A stretch of 7,127 nucleotides of DNA, from contig CAKZLS010000188.1 in the NCBI GenBank assembly GCA_937127205.1, positions 1 to 7,127 on the forward strand, in the 5' to 3' direction. Each line of letters starts with the position of its first letter. Position 1 is the first letter of the stretch. The notes under the pieces are model-generated. The model had not been told where the DNA came from. It ran no database searches and saw only the letters and a list, made by a program, of their open reading frames with translations. Positions 1 to 6,106 of this stretch are shown here, one piece after another. The translations under genes were made by a program, and so were the position numbers. The stretch is from an uncultured Rhodospirillales bacterium. Its GTDB lineage: Bacteria > Pseudomonadota > Alphaproteobacteria > Rhodospirillales > Defluviicoccaceae.

Positions 1-53
1 CCGGGAGCTACCCATGACCCCCTGTACCCTGCCGACAGACATAACAGCGGGTG

Positions 54-935
54 CTACCGCAGGATCACCGTCTTGTTGCCGTTCAGCAGCACCCGGTGTT
101 CCACGTGGTAGCGGACGGCGCGGGCGAGGACGACGTTTTCGATGTCGCGGCCGACGCGGACCAGGTCTTCGGGTTTGTAGGTGTGATCGACCCGCTCCAC
201 CGCCTGATCGATGATCGGGCCTTCGTCCAGGTCCGCCGATACGTAGTGCGCCGTGGCGCCGATGAGTTTGACGCCCTGGGTGTGGGCCTGGTGGTAGGGA
301 CGCGCGCCCTTAAACCCGGGCAGGAAGGAGTGGTGGATGTTGATGCAGCGTCCGCGCAAGCGGTCGGACATGGCCGGCGTCAGGATCTGCATGTAGCGGG
401 CGAGCACCACCAGATCGATATCCAGGTCGTCCACCATGCGGAGCACCGCCGCTTCCTGCTCGCGCTTGGTTTCTGGGCTGGTGGGCATGTGGTGAAACGG
501 AACGTTGTGCCACTCCGCCAGCGGCGCCAGGTCGGGATGATTGGAGACGACCGCCGGTATCTCCACCGGCAGATCGCCGGTGCGGTATCGGTACAGCAGG
601 TCGTTGAGACAATGATCGAACTTGGAGACCATGATCAACAGTCGTGGTTTACGATTGGCGTCGTGCAGCCCCCAGACCATCTGGAACCGTTCCGCGATCT
701 TCGAGAATTTCTGGGTGAACGTCTCCTGTCCGGGGGTGAACGAACCAGCGGAAAACACCGAGCGCATGAAAAAGCGCTTTGATATGGGGTCGCCGAAATG
801 GGCGGACTCGTGGATGAACGCATCCTGATCGGCGAGGAAGCTCGCCACCTTGGCGACGATACCGGTGGTGTCGGGGCAGGAAATGGTCAGGGTGTAGTGG
901 TTCTGTTTGTCCTTGCTCAACGCATCTGGCTCCAT
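54..935 (-). CDS. purU: Formyltetrahydrofolate deformylase PurU
   Basis: This cytoplasmic enzyme hydrolyses 10-formyl-tetrahydrofolate to formate and tetrahydrofolate, balancing one-carbon pools and supplying formate for PurT-type purine synthesis. The 293-residue product matches the family length (about 280-290). An N-terminal ACT domain spans roughly residues 14-90 (it opens YTLTISCPDTTGIVAKVASF) and a formyltransferase-fold domain spans roughly 97-290. The expected catalytic triad is visible: N199 and H201 in NIHHSFLPGFKG, and D237 in SADLDEGPII. The ATG at 935 places the ACT domain where homologues have it. No purine-rich Shine-Dalgarno sequence precedes it, and the start codon lies in a 5-bp dyad (931-944). 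The gene sits 36 bp downstream of the GGT-family gene on the same strand, so it is probably its operon partner. The protein appears complete, ending in GNKTVILR as expected for PurU. Family assignment is near certain; regulation of the ACT domain (glycine and methionine in E. coli) is known from the family only. Confidence 0.97.
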   Translation of the reverse strand: MEPDALSKDKQNHYTLTISCPDTTGIVAKVASFLADQDAFIHESAHFGDPISKRFFMRSVFSAGSFTPGQETFTQKFSKIAERFQMVWGLHDANRKPRLLIMVSKFDHCLNDLLYRYRTGDLPVEIPAVVSNHPDLAPLAEWHNVPFHHMPTSPETKREQEAAVLRMVDDLDIDLVVLARYMQILTPAMSDRLRGRCINIHHSFLPGFKGARPYHQAHTQGVKLIGATAHYVSADLDEGPIIDQAVERVDHTYKPEDLVRVGRDIENVVLARAVRYHVEHRVLLNGNKTVILR

Positions 936-971
936 AGGGATGGATCAATGAATGGGGATCAATAATTGGTT

Positions 972-2552
972 CTAGATCACTTGCGCCGCGCCGCCGCGGC
1001 GTTCGTCGCCGGCACCGGCGGCGTGCGCTTGTCTTTGCCGGGACGTGTCGCGCCGCGCCGTGTGGACGCCGCCGAAGAACATGGATTTCTCGTCCCAGCA
1101 CGCGACACCGGGGCGGCGTTTGGCGAGGGCGGCGATTTCATTCGGGTCGAAACCGGGCTCGATGCTGAGTGTATCGTCCTCGGCATGGATCCGCGGCGCC
1201 GAAACGGCGGCGTCCAGCGGCATGCGGAAAACCATGAGGTTGAGCAGCACCTGCAGGATGGCTGTGCGGATCCGGTTGGAACCGCCGGATCCCAAGGCGG
1301 TGAGGCCGCCATCGCGGTCGACCACCAGGGCCGGCGCCATCATCGAGGCGATGCGGGTGTCCTTCGGCCAGCGGTGAAAGCCATAAGGATTGATATCCTC
1401 CTCGCCCAGCATGTTGTTGAGGATGATGCCGGTTCCCGGAACCACGTAGCCGGAGCCTTCGCCGTTGGAAACCGTGAGGCTAGCGGCGTTGCCGACACCA
1501 TCGACCACGCTGATGTGGGTCGTGCCGCGCGCCGCCGCCGGCTTGCCCAGCAGCGCCCGGCGATAGATTTCGAGCAAGCGATCGTCGAGCACCGTGTCCG
1601 CCATGGCATCGCCGGGCAATTCGTGGAGCCGGGCGTCGATCCGGGCTTTGTTGGTGAGGTCCATGACGTCGGCGAGACACGCCAGATACGCCCGGCTACC
1701 AAAGCCGAGTTCCCGGATGTCAACGTCCCTCAACAGCTCCAGCGCAAAGGCGATGAGGATGCCGCCCATGGAAGGCGGCGGATTGAGGTGGATTCGCGAC
1801 CCGAAGACATCGAGGCTGAGAGGCGGGCGCCGCTCGCATCGATAGCGTTCCAGGTCGGTGAGCGTGAGATGGCCGCCGCCCCGTGCGCACGCGTCGGCAA
1901 TTTCCTGGCCGATCTCTCCGCGATAGAACAGATCGTCCCCCTCGATCGCTAAGACTTCGAGCGTGTCGGCGAAATCGCGCATGGAGAACATCTCGCCTTC
2001 GCCGATCAGCTCGCCCGGCCGATCCGGGCTGGCGAACAACGCAAAGCTCCCCGGGCCGTTCTTCAGGATGGCGCCGACAATCTTGGTGAGGCGGGCCTGG
2101 TCGGCATTCACCCGCACCCCCTCTCGCGCCAGGCTGACGGCCGGCTCGACGATCCTGCGGAGCGGCATCCGGCCGAGATCTCCGTGCGCCTGGAACAGTC
2201 CCTTGAGCAGGCCGGGCGTCGCGATAGCGCCCATGCCGATGTGAAACTCCTGCGTCGTCGGACCGAAGTCCGCCAGCACGGGTTTGAAATCGATGTCGGA
2301 TTGCGGCCGCCGGTTCAGCGGGGTCTGCGGAAAACAATCGTAGAGAACGATGCTTCCCGCATGGGATCCAGCGACGGGTCGCGCCATCAGGAACCCGCCG
2401 CCGCCCAGCGACGCCAGGACGGGCTCCGCCACGCACGCCGTAAAGATCCCGGCGAGCGCCGCATCGAAGGCATTGCCGCCCTCTTCGAGCACGGCCGCGG
2501 CGGCGCGGGTGGTTTCCGGATGTCCGGAGGCGACGGCACCCTTGTTGTTCAT
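972..2552 (-). CDS. ggt: Gamma-glutamyltransferase-family protein (Ntn hydrolase), substrate uncertain
   Basis: This gene encodes a self-processing N-terminal-nucleophile hydrolase of the gamma-glutamyltranspeptidase family. From the ATG at 2552 the protein has 526 residues, has no signal peptide and opens MNNKGAVASGHPETT, matching the family's start of the large subunit. The open frame extends upstream to 2717, but those 55 residues look like translated promoter sequence, so I reject that start. Autocleavage is expected before T344 in RGTTHISVVD (codon 1521-1523), giving subunits of about 343 and 183 residues. An oxyanion-type GSGGS lies at residues 421-425 and the C-terminus FFGGVH...RRGGAA is typical. 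Aligned by eye to E. coli GGT, the gamma-glutamyl carboxylate-binding Arg114 is replaced by F74 in YDCFPQTP, Asp433 by Gly or Glu in NNMLGEED, and Ser462 by Ala402; Asn411 (N363) and Ser463 (S403) appear kept. This pattern fits a divergent, probably cytoplasmic subgroup, so glutathione need not be the substrate. purU follows 36 bp downstream. Confidence 0.9.
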   Translation of the reverse strand: MNNKGAVASGHPETTRAAAAVLEEGGNAFDAALAGIFTACVAEPVLASLGGGGFLMARPVAGSHAGSIVLYDCFPQTPLNRRPQSDIDFKPVLADFGPTTQEFHIGMGAIATPGLLKGLFQAHGDLGRMPLRRIVEPAVSLAREGVRVNADQARLTKIVGAILKNGPGSFALFASPDRPGELIGEGEMFSMRDFADTLEVLAIEGDDLFYRGEIGQEIADACARGGGHLTLTDLERYRCERRPPLSLDVFGSRIHLNPPPSMGGILIAFALELLRDVDIRELGFGSRAYLACLADVMDLTNKARIDARLHELPGDAMADTVLDDRLLEIYRRALLGKPAAARGTTHISVVDGVGNAASLTVSNGEGSGYVVPGTGIILNNMLGEEDINPYGFHRWPKDTRIASMMAPALVVDRDGGLTALGSGGSNRIRTAILQVLLNLMVFRMPLDAAVSAPRIHAEDDTLSIEPGFDPNEIAALAKRRPGVACWDEKSMFFGGVHTARRDTSRQRQAHAAGAGDERRGGAAQVI

Positions 2553-2597
2553 CGGTTTCGCAGTAGCTGTGAGCGAGAAAAAATAATAGTTCTCCCG

Positions 2598-2626
2598 TGG
2601 GTAGCGGCTGCACCGAAACGTGTCAA
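2598..2626 (-). promoter_or_regulatory. Candidate sigma-70 promoter for the ggt-purU transcript
   Basis: On the minus strand a perfect TTGACA (2626-2621) is followed after 17 bases by TACCCA (2603-2598), a poor -10 match (2 of 6). The -35 and its position about 70 bases upstream of the preferred ATG at 2552 are reasonable, but the weak -10 keeps this tentative. Confidence 0.25.
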
Positions 2627-2667
2627 TAAATCGGACGTGGTGTATTCTCAAGTTTGCCCCTATGGCA

Positions 2668-2687
2668 GTACATGTCATAACAGGTAC
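2668..2687. repeat. Imperfect inverted repeat, operator-like
   Basis: GTACATG (2668-2674) and CAGGTAC (2681-2687) are inverted copies with one mismatch, separated by 6 bases, giving a 20-bp dyad with a TGT-N4-ACA centre. It ends 4 bp before the plus-strand TTGACA, where an activator or repressor of either divergent gene could bind. No regulator gene lies in the window. Function is inferred from position alone. Confidence 0.35.
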
Positions 2688-2690
2688 CCG

Positions 2691-2720
2691 TTGACAGAAC
2701 GTTTCCGGGAATCCCATCCT
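2691..2720 (+). promoter_or_regulatory. Candidate sigma-70 promoter for the exported-protein gene
   Basis: A perfect TTGACA lies at 2691-2696. With an 18-base spacer the best -10 is CATCCT (2715-2720), matching only 3 of 6 consensus positions. Transcription would begin near 2727, giving a leader of about 65 bases that contains the hairpin at 2749-2768. The -35 is convincing; the promoter as a whole is not proven. Confidence 0.3.
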
Positions 2721-2732
2721 TCAGGTGATGGG
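2713..2732. repeat. Dyad CCCATC / GATGGG
   Basis: CCCATC (2713-2718) and GATGGG (2727-2732) form a perfect 6-bp dyad around an 8-base centre. It overlaps the expected -10 and start region of the plus-strand gene. Its inner arms CCATC/GATGG recur in the dyad at 2749-2768, with centres 36 bp apart, so the two may be related sites. Confidence 0.4.
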
Positions 2733-2748
2733 GGTTGATCGCGACTAA

Positions 2749-2768
2749 GAACCATCGCTGGATGGTTC
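2749..2768 (+). promoter_or_regulatory. Perfect 8-bp hairpin in the leader of the exported-protein gene
   Basis: GAACCATC (2749-2756) and GATGGTTC (2761-2768) are perfect complements around the four-base loop GCTG. The hairpin ends about 10 bases before the AAGGAA Shine-Dalgarno sequence (2779-2784) of the gene starting at 2793. No T-run follows, so it is not a classical terminator. It could stabilise the mRNA leader, influence translation or be a DNA operator. Confidence 0.5.
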
Positions 2769-2792
2769 GATCCAATGGAAGGAACGCTGGTG

Positions 2793-3419
2793 ATGAAACG
2801 CTGCGGTTTTCTGGTCCCGTCCATAAGCGTCGTGGTGGTGATCCTGACGGGTTCGCTGGCGGGTTTGGCGACGGCCCAGGCACAAGAGGTCATGACCGGC
2901 ACAGTCAATGCCGTGTCGTTTCAGCCGATCCCCAAGGGCCTGCCCATTCTGGTGCGGCCGCGCGACGACTCGCCGGAAAACCTCGCGATCAAGGCGGAGC
3001 TCGACCAGGCGTTGGCGAAAGACGGTTTCACCGCCGCCACCGACGCGTCGGCGCTGGTTCTGTCGTTCGAAACGCGGCGTGAGCTGGGGGGCGGCCCCAC
3101 GCCAAGCCGGCAAGTCACCGATCACTTCGTGGAACGCCACGAAGAGACGGACGTGGGCACCCGGCGGTACGAACCCCAGATCGGCAGGGGCCCCTCGTCC
3201 ATCAGCGCCAGCCGCTTCCGGCTGGACGCGACCCTCGACAACAAGCAGAACGGCAAGCGGTTGTGGCGGGGGTGGACCATCGCCCGCATGCAAGGCGATG
3301 AGACGGCGAAACTGGCAAGAGGCATGGCGCCCGTGCTGGTGGAGAGTCTCGGCGAAACCGTCCGGGAGCAAACCTTCGAAATCCCCGTTACCACGGCCAG
3401 CGAAACTCAGCTGCGTTAG
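2793..3419 (+). CDS. Predicted exported protein of unknown function
   Basis: I do not recognise a named family. The product has 208 residues. A Sec-type signal peptide is clear: MKR, then a hydrophobic core (about residues 5-25), then a likely cleavage after AQA at residue 30, with no lipobox cysteine, so a soluble periplasmic or secreted protein is expected. The mature part is a mixed alpha/beta pattern: a strand PILVRP (51-56), a helix ENLAIKAELDQALAKDGF (62-79), strands ALVLSFETR (87-95) and SASRFRLDATLDN (138-150), KRLWRGWTI (155-163), and a final helix (about 171-191). A helix around KDGF, a strand LVLSF and a later LWRG strand loosely resemble DUF4136-type small periplasmic domains, but that is only a guess. 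An ATG at 2775 is in frame, but the ATG at 2793 has an AAGGAA Shine-Dalgarno sequence about 8 bases upstream and starts directly with the signal peptide, so I prefer it. It is transcribed divergently from the GGT-family gene and separated from hisZ by 183 bp. Confidence 0.85.
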   Translation: MKRCGFLVPSISVVVVILTGSLAGLATAQAQEVMTGTVNAVSFQPIPKGLPILVRPRDDSPENLAIKAELDQALAKDGFTAATDASALVLSFETRRELGGGPTPSRQVTDHFVERHEETDVGTRRYEPQIGRGPSSISASRFRLDATLDNKQNGKRLWRGWTIARMQGDETAKLARGMAPVLVESLGETVREQTFEIPVTTASETQLR

Positions 3420-3602
3420 GTCTTCAGTCCTTCGTGCCGCGGCCGGCGGATCGATCGCTCCCAGTGTATGCCCCTTATCGATCCTTTCGGGGGCCGCATT
3501 GAAGGCACGCGGCTTTGCTGTTACGAAGGAGGACGGATCGCCTGTCATTTAGGTCCGGCGCGCGAACTCCCTCCTGAAGAATAGTGAAACGGCTCAACCG
3601 TA
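3420..3602. other. Spacer between the exported-protein gene and hisZ
   Basis: No gene is supported in this 183-bp spacer. It contains an 8-bp inverted repeat (3448-3484), an AAGGAGG sequence (3526-3532) with no ATG, GTG or TTG at usable distance, and a CCTCCT (3570-3575) able to pair with part of it. I could not identify a convincing hisZ promoter; hisZ-purA transcription must start here or read through from upstream. Confidence 0.5.
3448..3484. repeat. 8-bp inverted repeat downstream of the exported-protein gene
   Basis: GGATCGAT (3448-3455) and ATCGATCC (3477-3484) are perfect inverted copies separated by 21 bases. Only three T residues follow, and a competing GCCCC/GGGGC pairing (3470-3474 with 3490-3494) overlaps it. 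It begins 29 bases after the stop codon at 3417-3419, so a weak transcription terminator is possible but not established. Confidence 0.35.
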
Positions 3603-4769
3603 ATGAACCCAACGCCGGAAAAAGCGCCCCTGCCCGCGGGCATATCCGATCAACTGCCGCCCCACGCCGCGTTTGAAGCCCACATCGTCAACCGGTTGAT
3701 GGCCGCGTTCGCCGGCCATGGCTACGAGCGCGTAAAACCGCCGCTGATCGAATTCGAGGACACGCTGCTCGGCGGCGGCGGGGCCACCCTGGCGGAACAG
3801 ACGTTTCGCCTGATGGATCCGGTATCGCAGCGGATGTTGGCGCTACGCCCCGACATGACGCTGCAGATCGCGCGGATCGCCCAGACGCGGCTGACCAATC
3901 GCCCGCGCCCGCTCAGACTCGGCTATGCCGGACAGGTGGTGCGGGTAAGCGGTTCGCAGCTCCGCTTCGAGCGGCAGTTCGGTCAGGTGGGTGCCGAAAT
4001 CATCGGCGCCACATCCCCCGCCGCCGACGCCGAAGTGATCGTCATGGCGACTGAGGCCCTGCGGGCTCTCGGCATGTCCGGCCTGACCGTCGATCTCGGA
4101 CTTCCGACGCTGGTGCCCGCGATCCTCGCCGACCACAGGCTGGACCCGGAGCAGTGGTCGCATATCCGGGCCGCCCTCGATCGCAAGGACGAAGCGGCGA
4201 TCTCGAACCTCGCCGCCGTCATCGGAGAAACGTCGAAGGCGCTGCTCACCAGCCTCGTTTCCGCCACCGGCCGTGCTGCCCCCGCCATCGACGCGCTGCA
4301 ACGGCTGCCGCTTCCGGAGGCTGCGCAATCCGAGCGGGCGGAGCTGATCAAGGTGTTCCAACGCGTGGCTGGCGAAACAGCGGACCTGACCATCAGCATC
4401 GATCCCCTGGAAAACCGGGGGTTCGAGTATCACACCGGCGTCACCTTTACCCTGTTCGCGCGCGACGTTCGCGGCGAGCTGGGACGCGGCGGCCGCTACA
4501 TGGCCGGCATGGCCGACGCGGACGGCGAGCCCGCGACGGGGGTTTCCCTGTTCATGGACTCCATCTTGCGCGCCCTTCCCGCGCCGTCCGTCGCGCGCCG
4601 GATCTTCCTGCCGGCGGGAACGCCGGCGGCGGAAGGAGGCCGCTTGCGCGCTGACGGATGGGTCACGGTCAGCGGGCTGGACGAGGCTTCCGACCCGGCA
4701 AAAAACGCCCGGCTGCAGCGTTGCACGCACGTCTTCATTGACGGTGCGCCTCACAAGGTGGATACCTAG
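3603..4769 (+). CDS. hisZ: ATP phosphoribosyltransferase regulatory subunit HisZ
   Basis: HisZ is a catalytically inactive paralogue of the histidyl-tRNA synthetase core. It forms a complex with short-form HisG to activate and feedback-regulate ATP phosphoribosyltransferase, the first step of histidine synthesis. The 388-residue length fits HisZ rather than HisRS, and there is no C-terminal anticodon-binding domain. HisRS-like motifs are visible: LRPDMTLQIAR at residues 81-91, the motif-2-like RFERQFGQVGAEIIG at 121-135, RGFEYHTG at 272-279 and GELGRGGRY at 291-299. The start cannot move far upstream because an in-frame TGA lies at 3585-3587. No convincing Shine-Dalgarno sequence precedes the ATG; a small ACGG/CCGT dyad (3589-3601) sits where one would be. 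It lies 32 bp upstream of purA on the same strand, so the two are probably co-transcribed. Its presence implies a short HisG lacking the regulatory domain elsewhere in the genome, an inference not testable here. Confidence 0.95.
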   Translation: MNPTPEKAPLPAGISDQLPPHAAFEAHIVNRLMAAFAGHGYERVKPPLIEFEDTLLGGGGATLAEQTFRLMDPVSQRMLALRPDMTLQIARIAQTRLTNRPRPLRLGYAGQVVRVSGSQLRFERQFGQVGAEIIGATSPAADAEVIVMATEALRALGMSGLTVDLGLPTLVPAILADHRLDPEQWSHIRAALDRKDEAAISNLAAVIGETSKALLTSLVSATGRAAPAIDALQRLPLPEAAQSERAELIKVFQRVAGETADLTISIDPLENRGFEYHTGVTFTLFARDVRGELGRGGRYMAGMADADGEPATGVSLFMDSILRALPAPSVARRIFLPAGTPAAEGGRLRADGWVTVSGLDEASDPAKNARLQRCTHVFIDGAPHKVDT

Positions 4770-4801
4770 TGTTGATTGTTTGACCTGAGGAATAATACAA
4801 A

Positions 4802-6094
4802 ATGGCGAATGTAGTGGTCATCGGCTCCCAGTGGGGAGACGAGGGCAAGGGGAAGATTGTCGACTGGCTTTCGGAACGCGCGGAGGTGGTGGTTCGCTTT
4901 CAGGGCGGCCACAACGCGGGCCATACCCTGGTAATCGATGGCATCACCTATAAGCTGAGCCTGCTGCCGTCGGGCGTGGTCCGCCGGGGCAAACTCGCGG
5001 TTATCGGCAACGGTGTGGTGCTCGATCCGTGGGCTTTGCTGGCCGAAATCGAGACCTTGAAGGATCAAGGGGTCGACATCGGCCCCGAAAACGTCCGGAT
5101 CGCCGAAAACGTTCCGCTCATCCTTCCGCTGCATCAAAATCTCGACAAGGCCAGGGAAAAGGCGCTCGGCAAGGCGCGCATTGGCACCACCGGGCGCGGT
5201 ATCGGTCCCGCTTACGAGGACAAGGTGGCGCGCCGGGCGATTCGGCTCGGCGACCTCGCCGACGAACACCTCTACGCCGAGAAGGTGAACACGCTCCTGT
5301 TCCATCACAACGCGCTGTTGCGCGGCCTCGGCATGCCGGAAGTGGATGGCGACGAACTGGTCGCCAAGCTCAAGGAGGTCGCCCCCAAGGTCCTGCCCTT
5401 CGCGGATACGGTGTGGAAGACGCTCGACGGTGTGCGCCGCTCCGGAAAAAGAATCCTGTTCGAGGGCGCGCAGGGAATGATGCTGGATATCGATCACGGC
5501 ACCTATCCCTTCGTCACTTCGTCCAACACCGTGGCCGGCGCCGCCGCCGCGGGCTCGGGCCTCGGCCCCGGGGTGATGGGTTATGTGCTGGGCATCACCA
5601 AGGCCTACACCACCCGGGTGGGAAGCGGACCGTTCCCGACGGAATTGGACGACGACATCGGCAAACGGCTCGGCGAACGCGGCCACGAATTCGGAACCGT
5701 CACCGGCCGCGCGCGCCGGTGCGGATGGTTTGACGCCGTGCTGGTTCGCCAAGCGGTGAAGGTCAACGGTATCAGGGGTATCGCGCTGACCAAGCTCGAC
5801 GTGCTCGATGGCATGGAAACATTGAAGGTCTGCACCGGCTACGAAATCGACGGAGAATCCACCGATCACCTGCCGGCCTCCACGACACAGCAAGCTCGTG
5901 TAAAGCCCGTCTACCAAGAGATGGAAGGCTGGTCGGAGAGCACCCGGGGCGCCCGGTCATGGGCGGATTTGCCGGCCACCGCGGTCAAGTACATCCGCCG
6001 CATCGAGGAGCTCATTCAAGCCCCGGTGCACCTGCTGTCCACCAGCCCCGAACGCGAAGACACGATCATGGTCCGCGACCCCTTCGTCGACTAA
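4802..6094 (+). CDS. purA: Adenylosuccinate synthetase PurA
   Basis: PurA catalyses the GTP-dependent condensation of IMP and aspartate to adenylosuccinate, the first committed step from IMP to AMP, in the cytoplasm as a homodimer. The 430-residue length is standard. The GTP/IMP-binding signature GSQWGDEGKGK (residues 8-18) includes the catalytic acid position D13 and K16. GGHNAGHT (35-42) carries H41, the partner of D13. ARIGTTGRGIGPAYEDK (125-141), FEGAQGMMLDIDHGTYPFVT (220-239), SSNTVAGAAA (240-249) and the loop TGRARRCGW (301-309) are all in place. No key residue is missing. A GAGG Shine-Dalgarno sequence at 4787-4790, within TGAGGA (4786-4791), stands about 11 bases upstream of the ATG. 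The gene is probably transcribed with hisZ. Its end faces rpoH tail to tail with 12 bp between stop codons, so any terminator must overlap coding sequence. Confidence 0.98.
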   Translation: MANVVVIGSQWGDEGKGKIVDWLSERAEVVVRFQGGHNAGHTLVIDGITYKLSLLPSGVVRRGKLAVIGNGVVLDPWALLAEIETLKDQGVDIGPENVRIAENVPLILPLHQNLDKAREKALGKARIGTTGRGIGPAYEDKVARRAIRLGDLADEHLYAEKVNTLLFHHNALLRGLGMPEVDGDELVAKLKEVAPKVLPFADTVWKTLDGVRRSGKRILFEGAQGMMLDIDHGTYPFVTSSNTVAGAAAAGSGLGPGVMGYVLGITKAYTTRVGSGPFPTELDDDIGKRLGERGHEFGTVTGRARRCGWFDAVLVRQAVKVNGIRGIALTKLDVLDGMETLKVCTGYEIDGESTDHLPASTTQQARVKPVYQEMEGWSESTRGARSWADLPATAVKYIRRIEELIQAPVHLLSTSPEREDTIMVRDPFVD

Positions 6095-6106
6095 GGTGCC
6101 CCGCCC

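Larger units (their letters stand above)
2553..2792. promoter_or_regulatory. Divergent intergenic control region (ggt / exported protein)
   Basis: About 240 bp separate the preferred starts of the two divergent genes. It is less GC-rich than the flanking genes and holds consensus-like TTGACA hexamers on both strands (2621-2626 minus, 2691-2696 plus), an imperfect 7-bp inverted repeat (2668-2687) and two dyads with CCATC/GATGG arms (2713-2732 and 2749-2768). An open frame runs through it on the minus strand from 2717, but the predicted residues have no family resemblance. Control of both genes from here is inferred from arrangement only. Confidence 0.6.

Noticed and set aside
1..42. Possible start of another minus-strand gene downstream of purU (ATG at 42, or a second in-frame ATG at 15 after a GGGGG)
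   Set aside because: Only 14 or 5 codons are visible before the window edge and the residues are not recognisable, so it cannot be supported.
51..782. 243-codon open frame antisense to purU
   Set aside because: It overlaps the clearly real purU on the other strand; the protein shows no recognisable motif and is a typical high-GC shadow frame.
966..1952. 328-codon open frame antisense to the GGT-family gene
   Set aside because: The opposite strand encodes a full family match with its catalytic motif; this frame has low-complexity, shadow-like composition.
2628..2652. Sigma-32-like promoter (CTTGAG and CCGATTT) on the minus strand before the GGT-family gene
   Set aside because: The gap between elements is about 14 bases from CTTG, shorter than the usual alphaproteobacterial spacing, and both elements are imperfect.
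2775..2792. Upstream ATG at 2775 as start of the exported protein
   Set aside because: It adds MEGTLV before the basic n-region of the signal peptide, and the Shine-Dalgarno sequence lies downstream of it, properly spaced for 2793.
2745..3548. 267-codon minus-strand frame over the exported-protein gene
   Set aside because: The plus-strand frame has a signal peptide and a good ribosome binding site; the minus frame has neither.
3843..4754. 303-codon open frame antisense to hisZ
   Set aside because: hisZ motifs are unambiguous on the plus strand; the antisense product is rich in Arg and Gly with no domain pattern.
4772..4798. Separate purA promoter in the hisZ-purA gap
   Set aside because: TTGATT and TAATAC have a 15-base spacer and would start transcription at or inside the purA ribosome binding site or start codon; co-transcription with hisZ is simpler.
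4766..5917. 383-codon open frame antisense to purA
   Set aside because: It is long but lies wholly opposite purA apart from the short spacer; no family features, and GC-rich codons explain the lack of stops.
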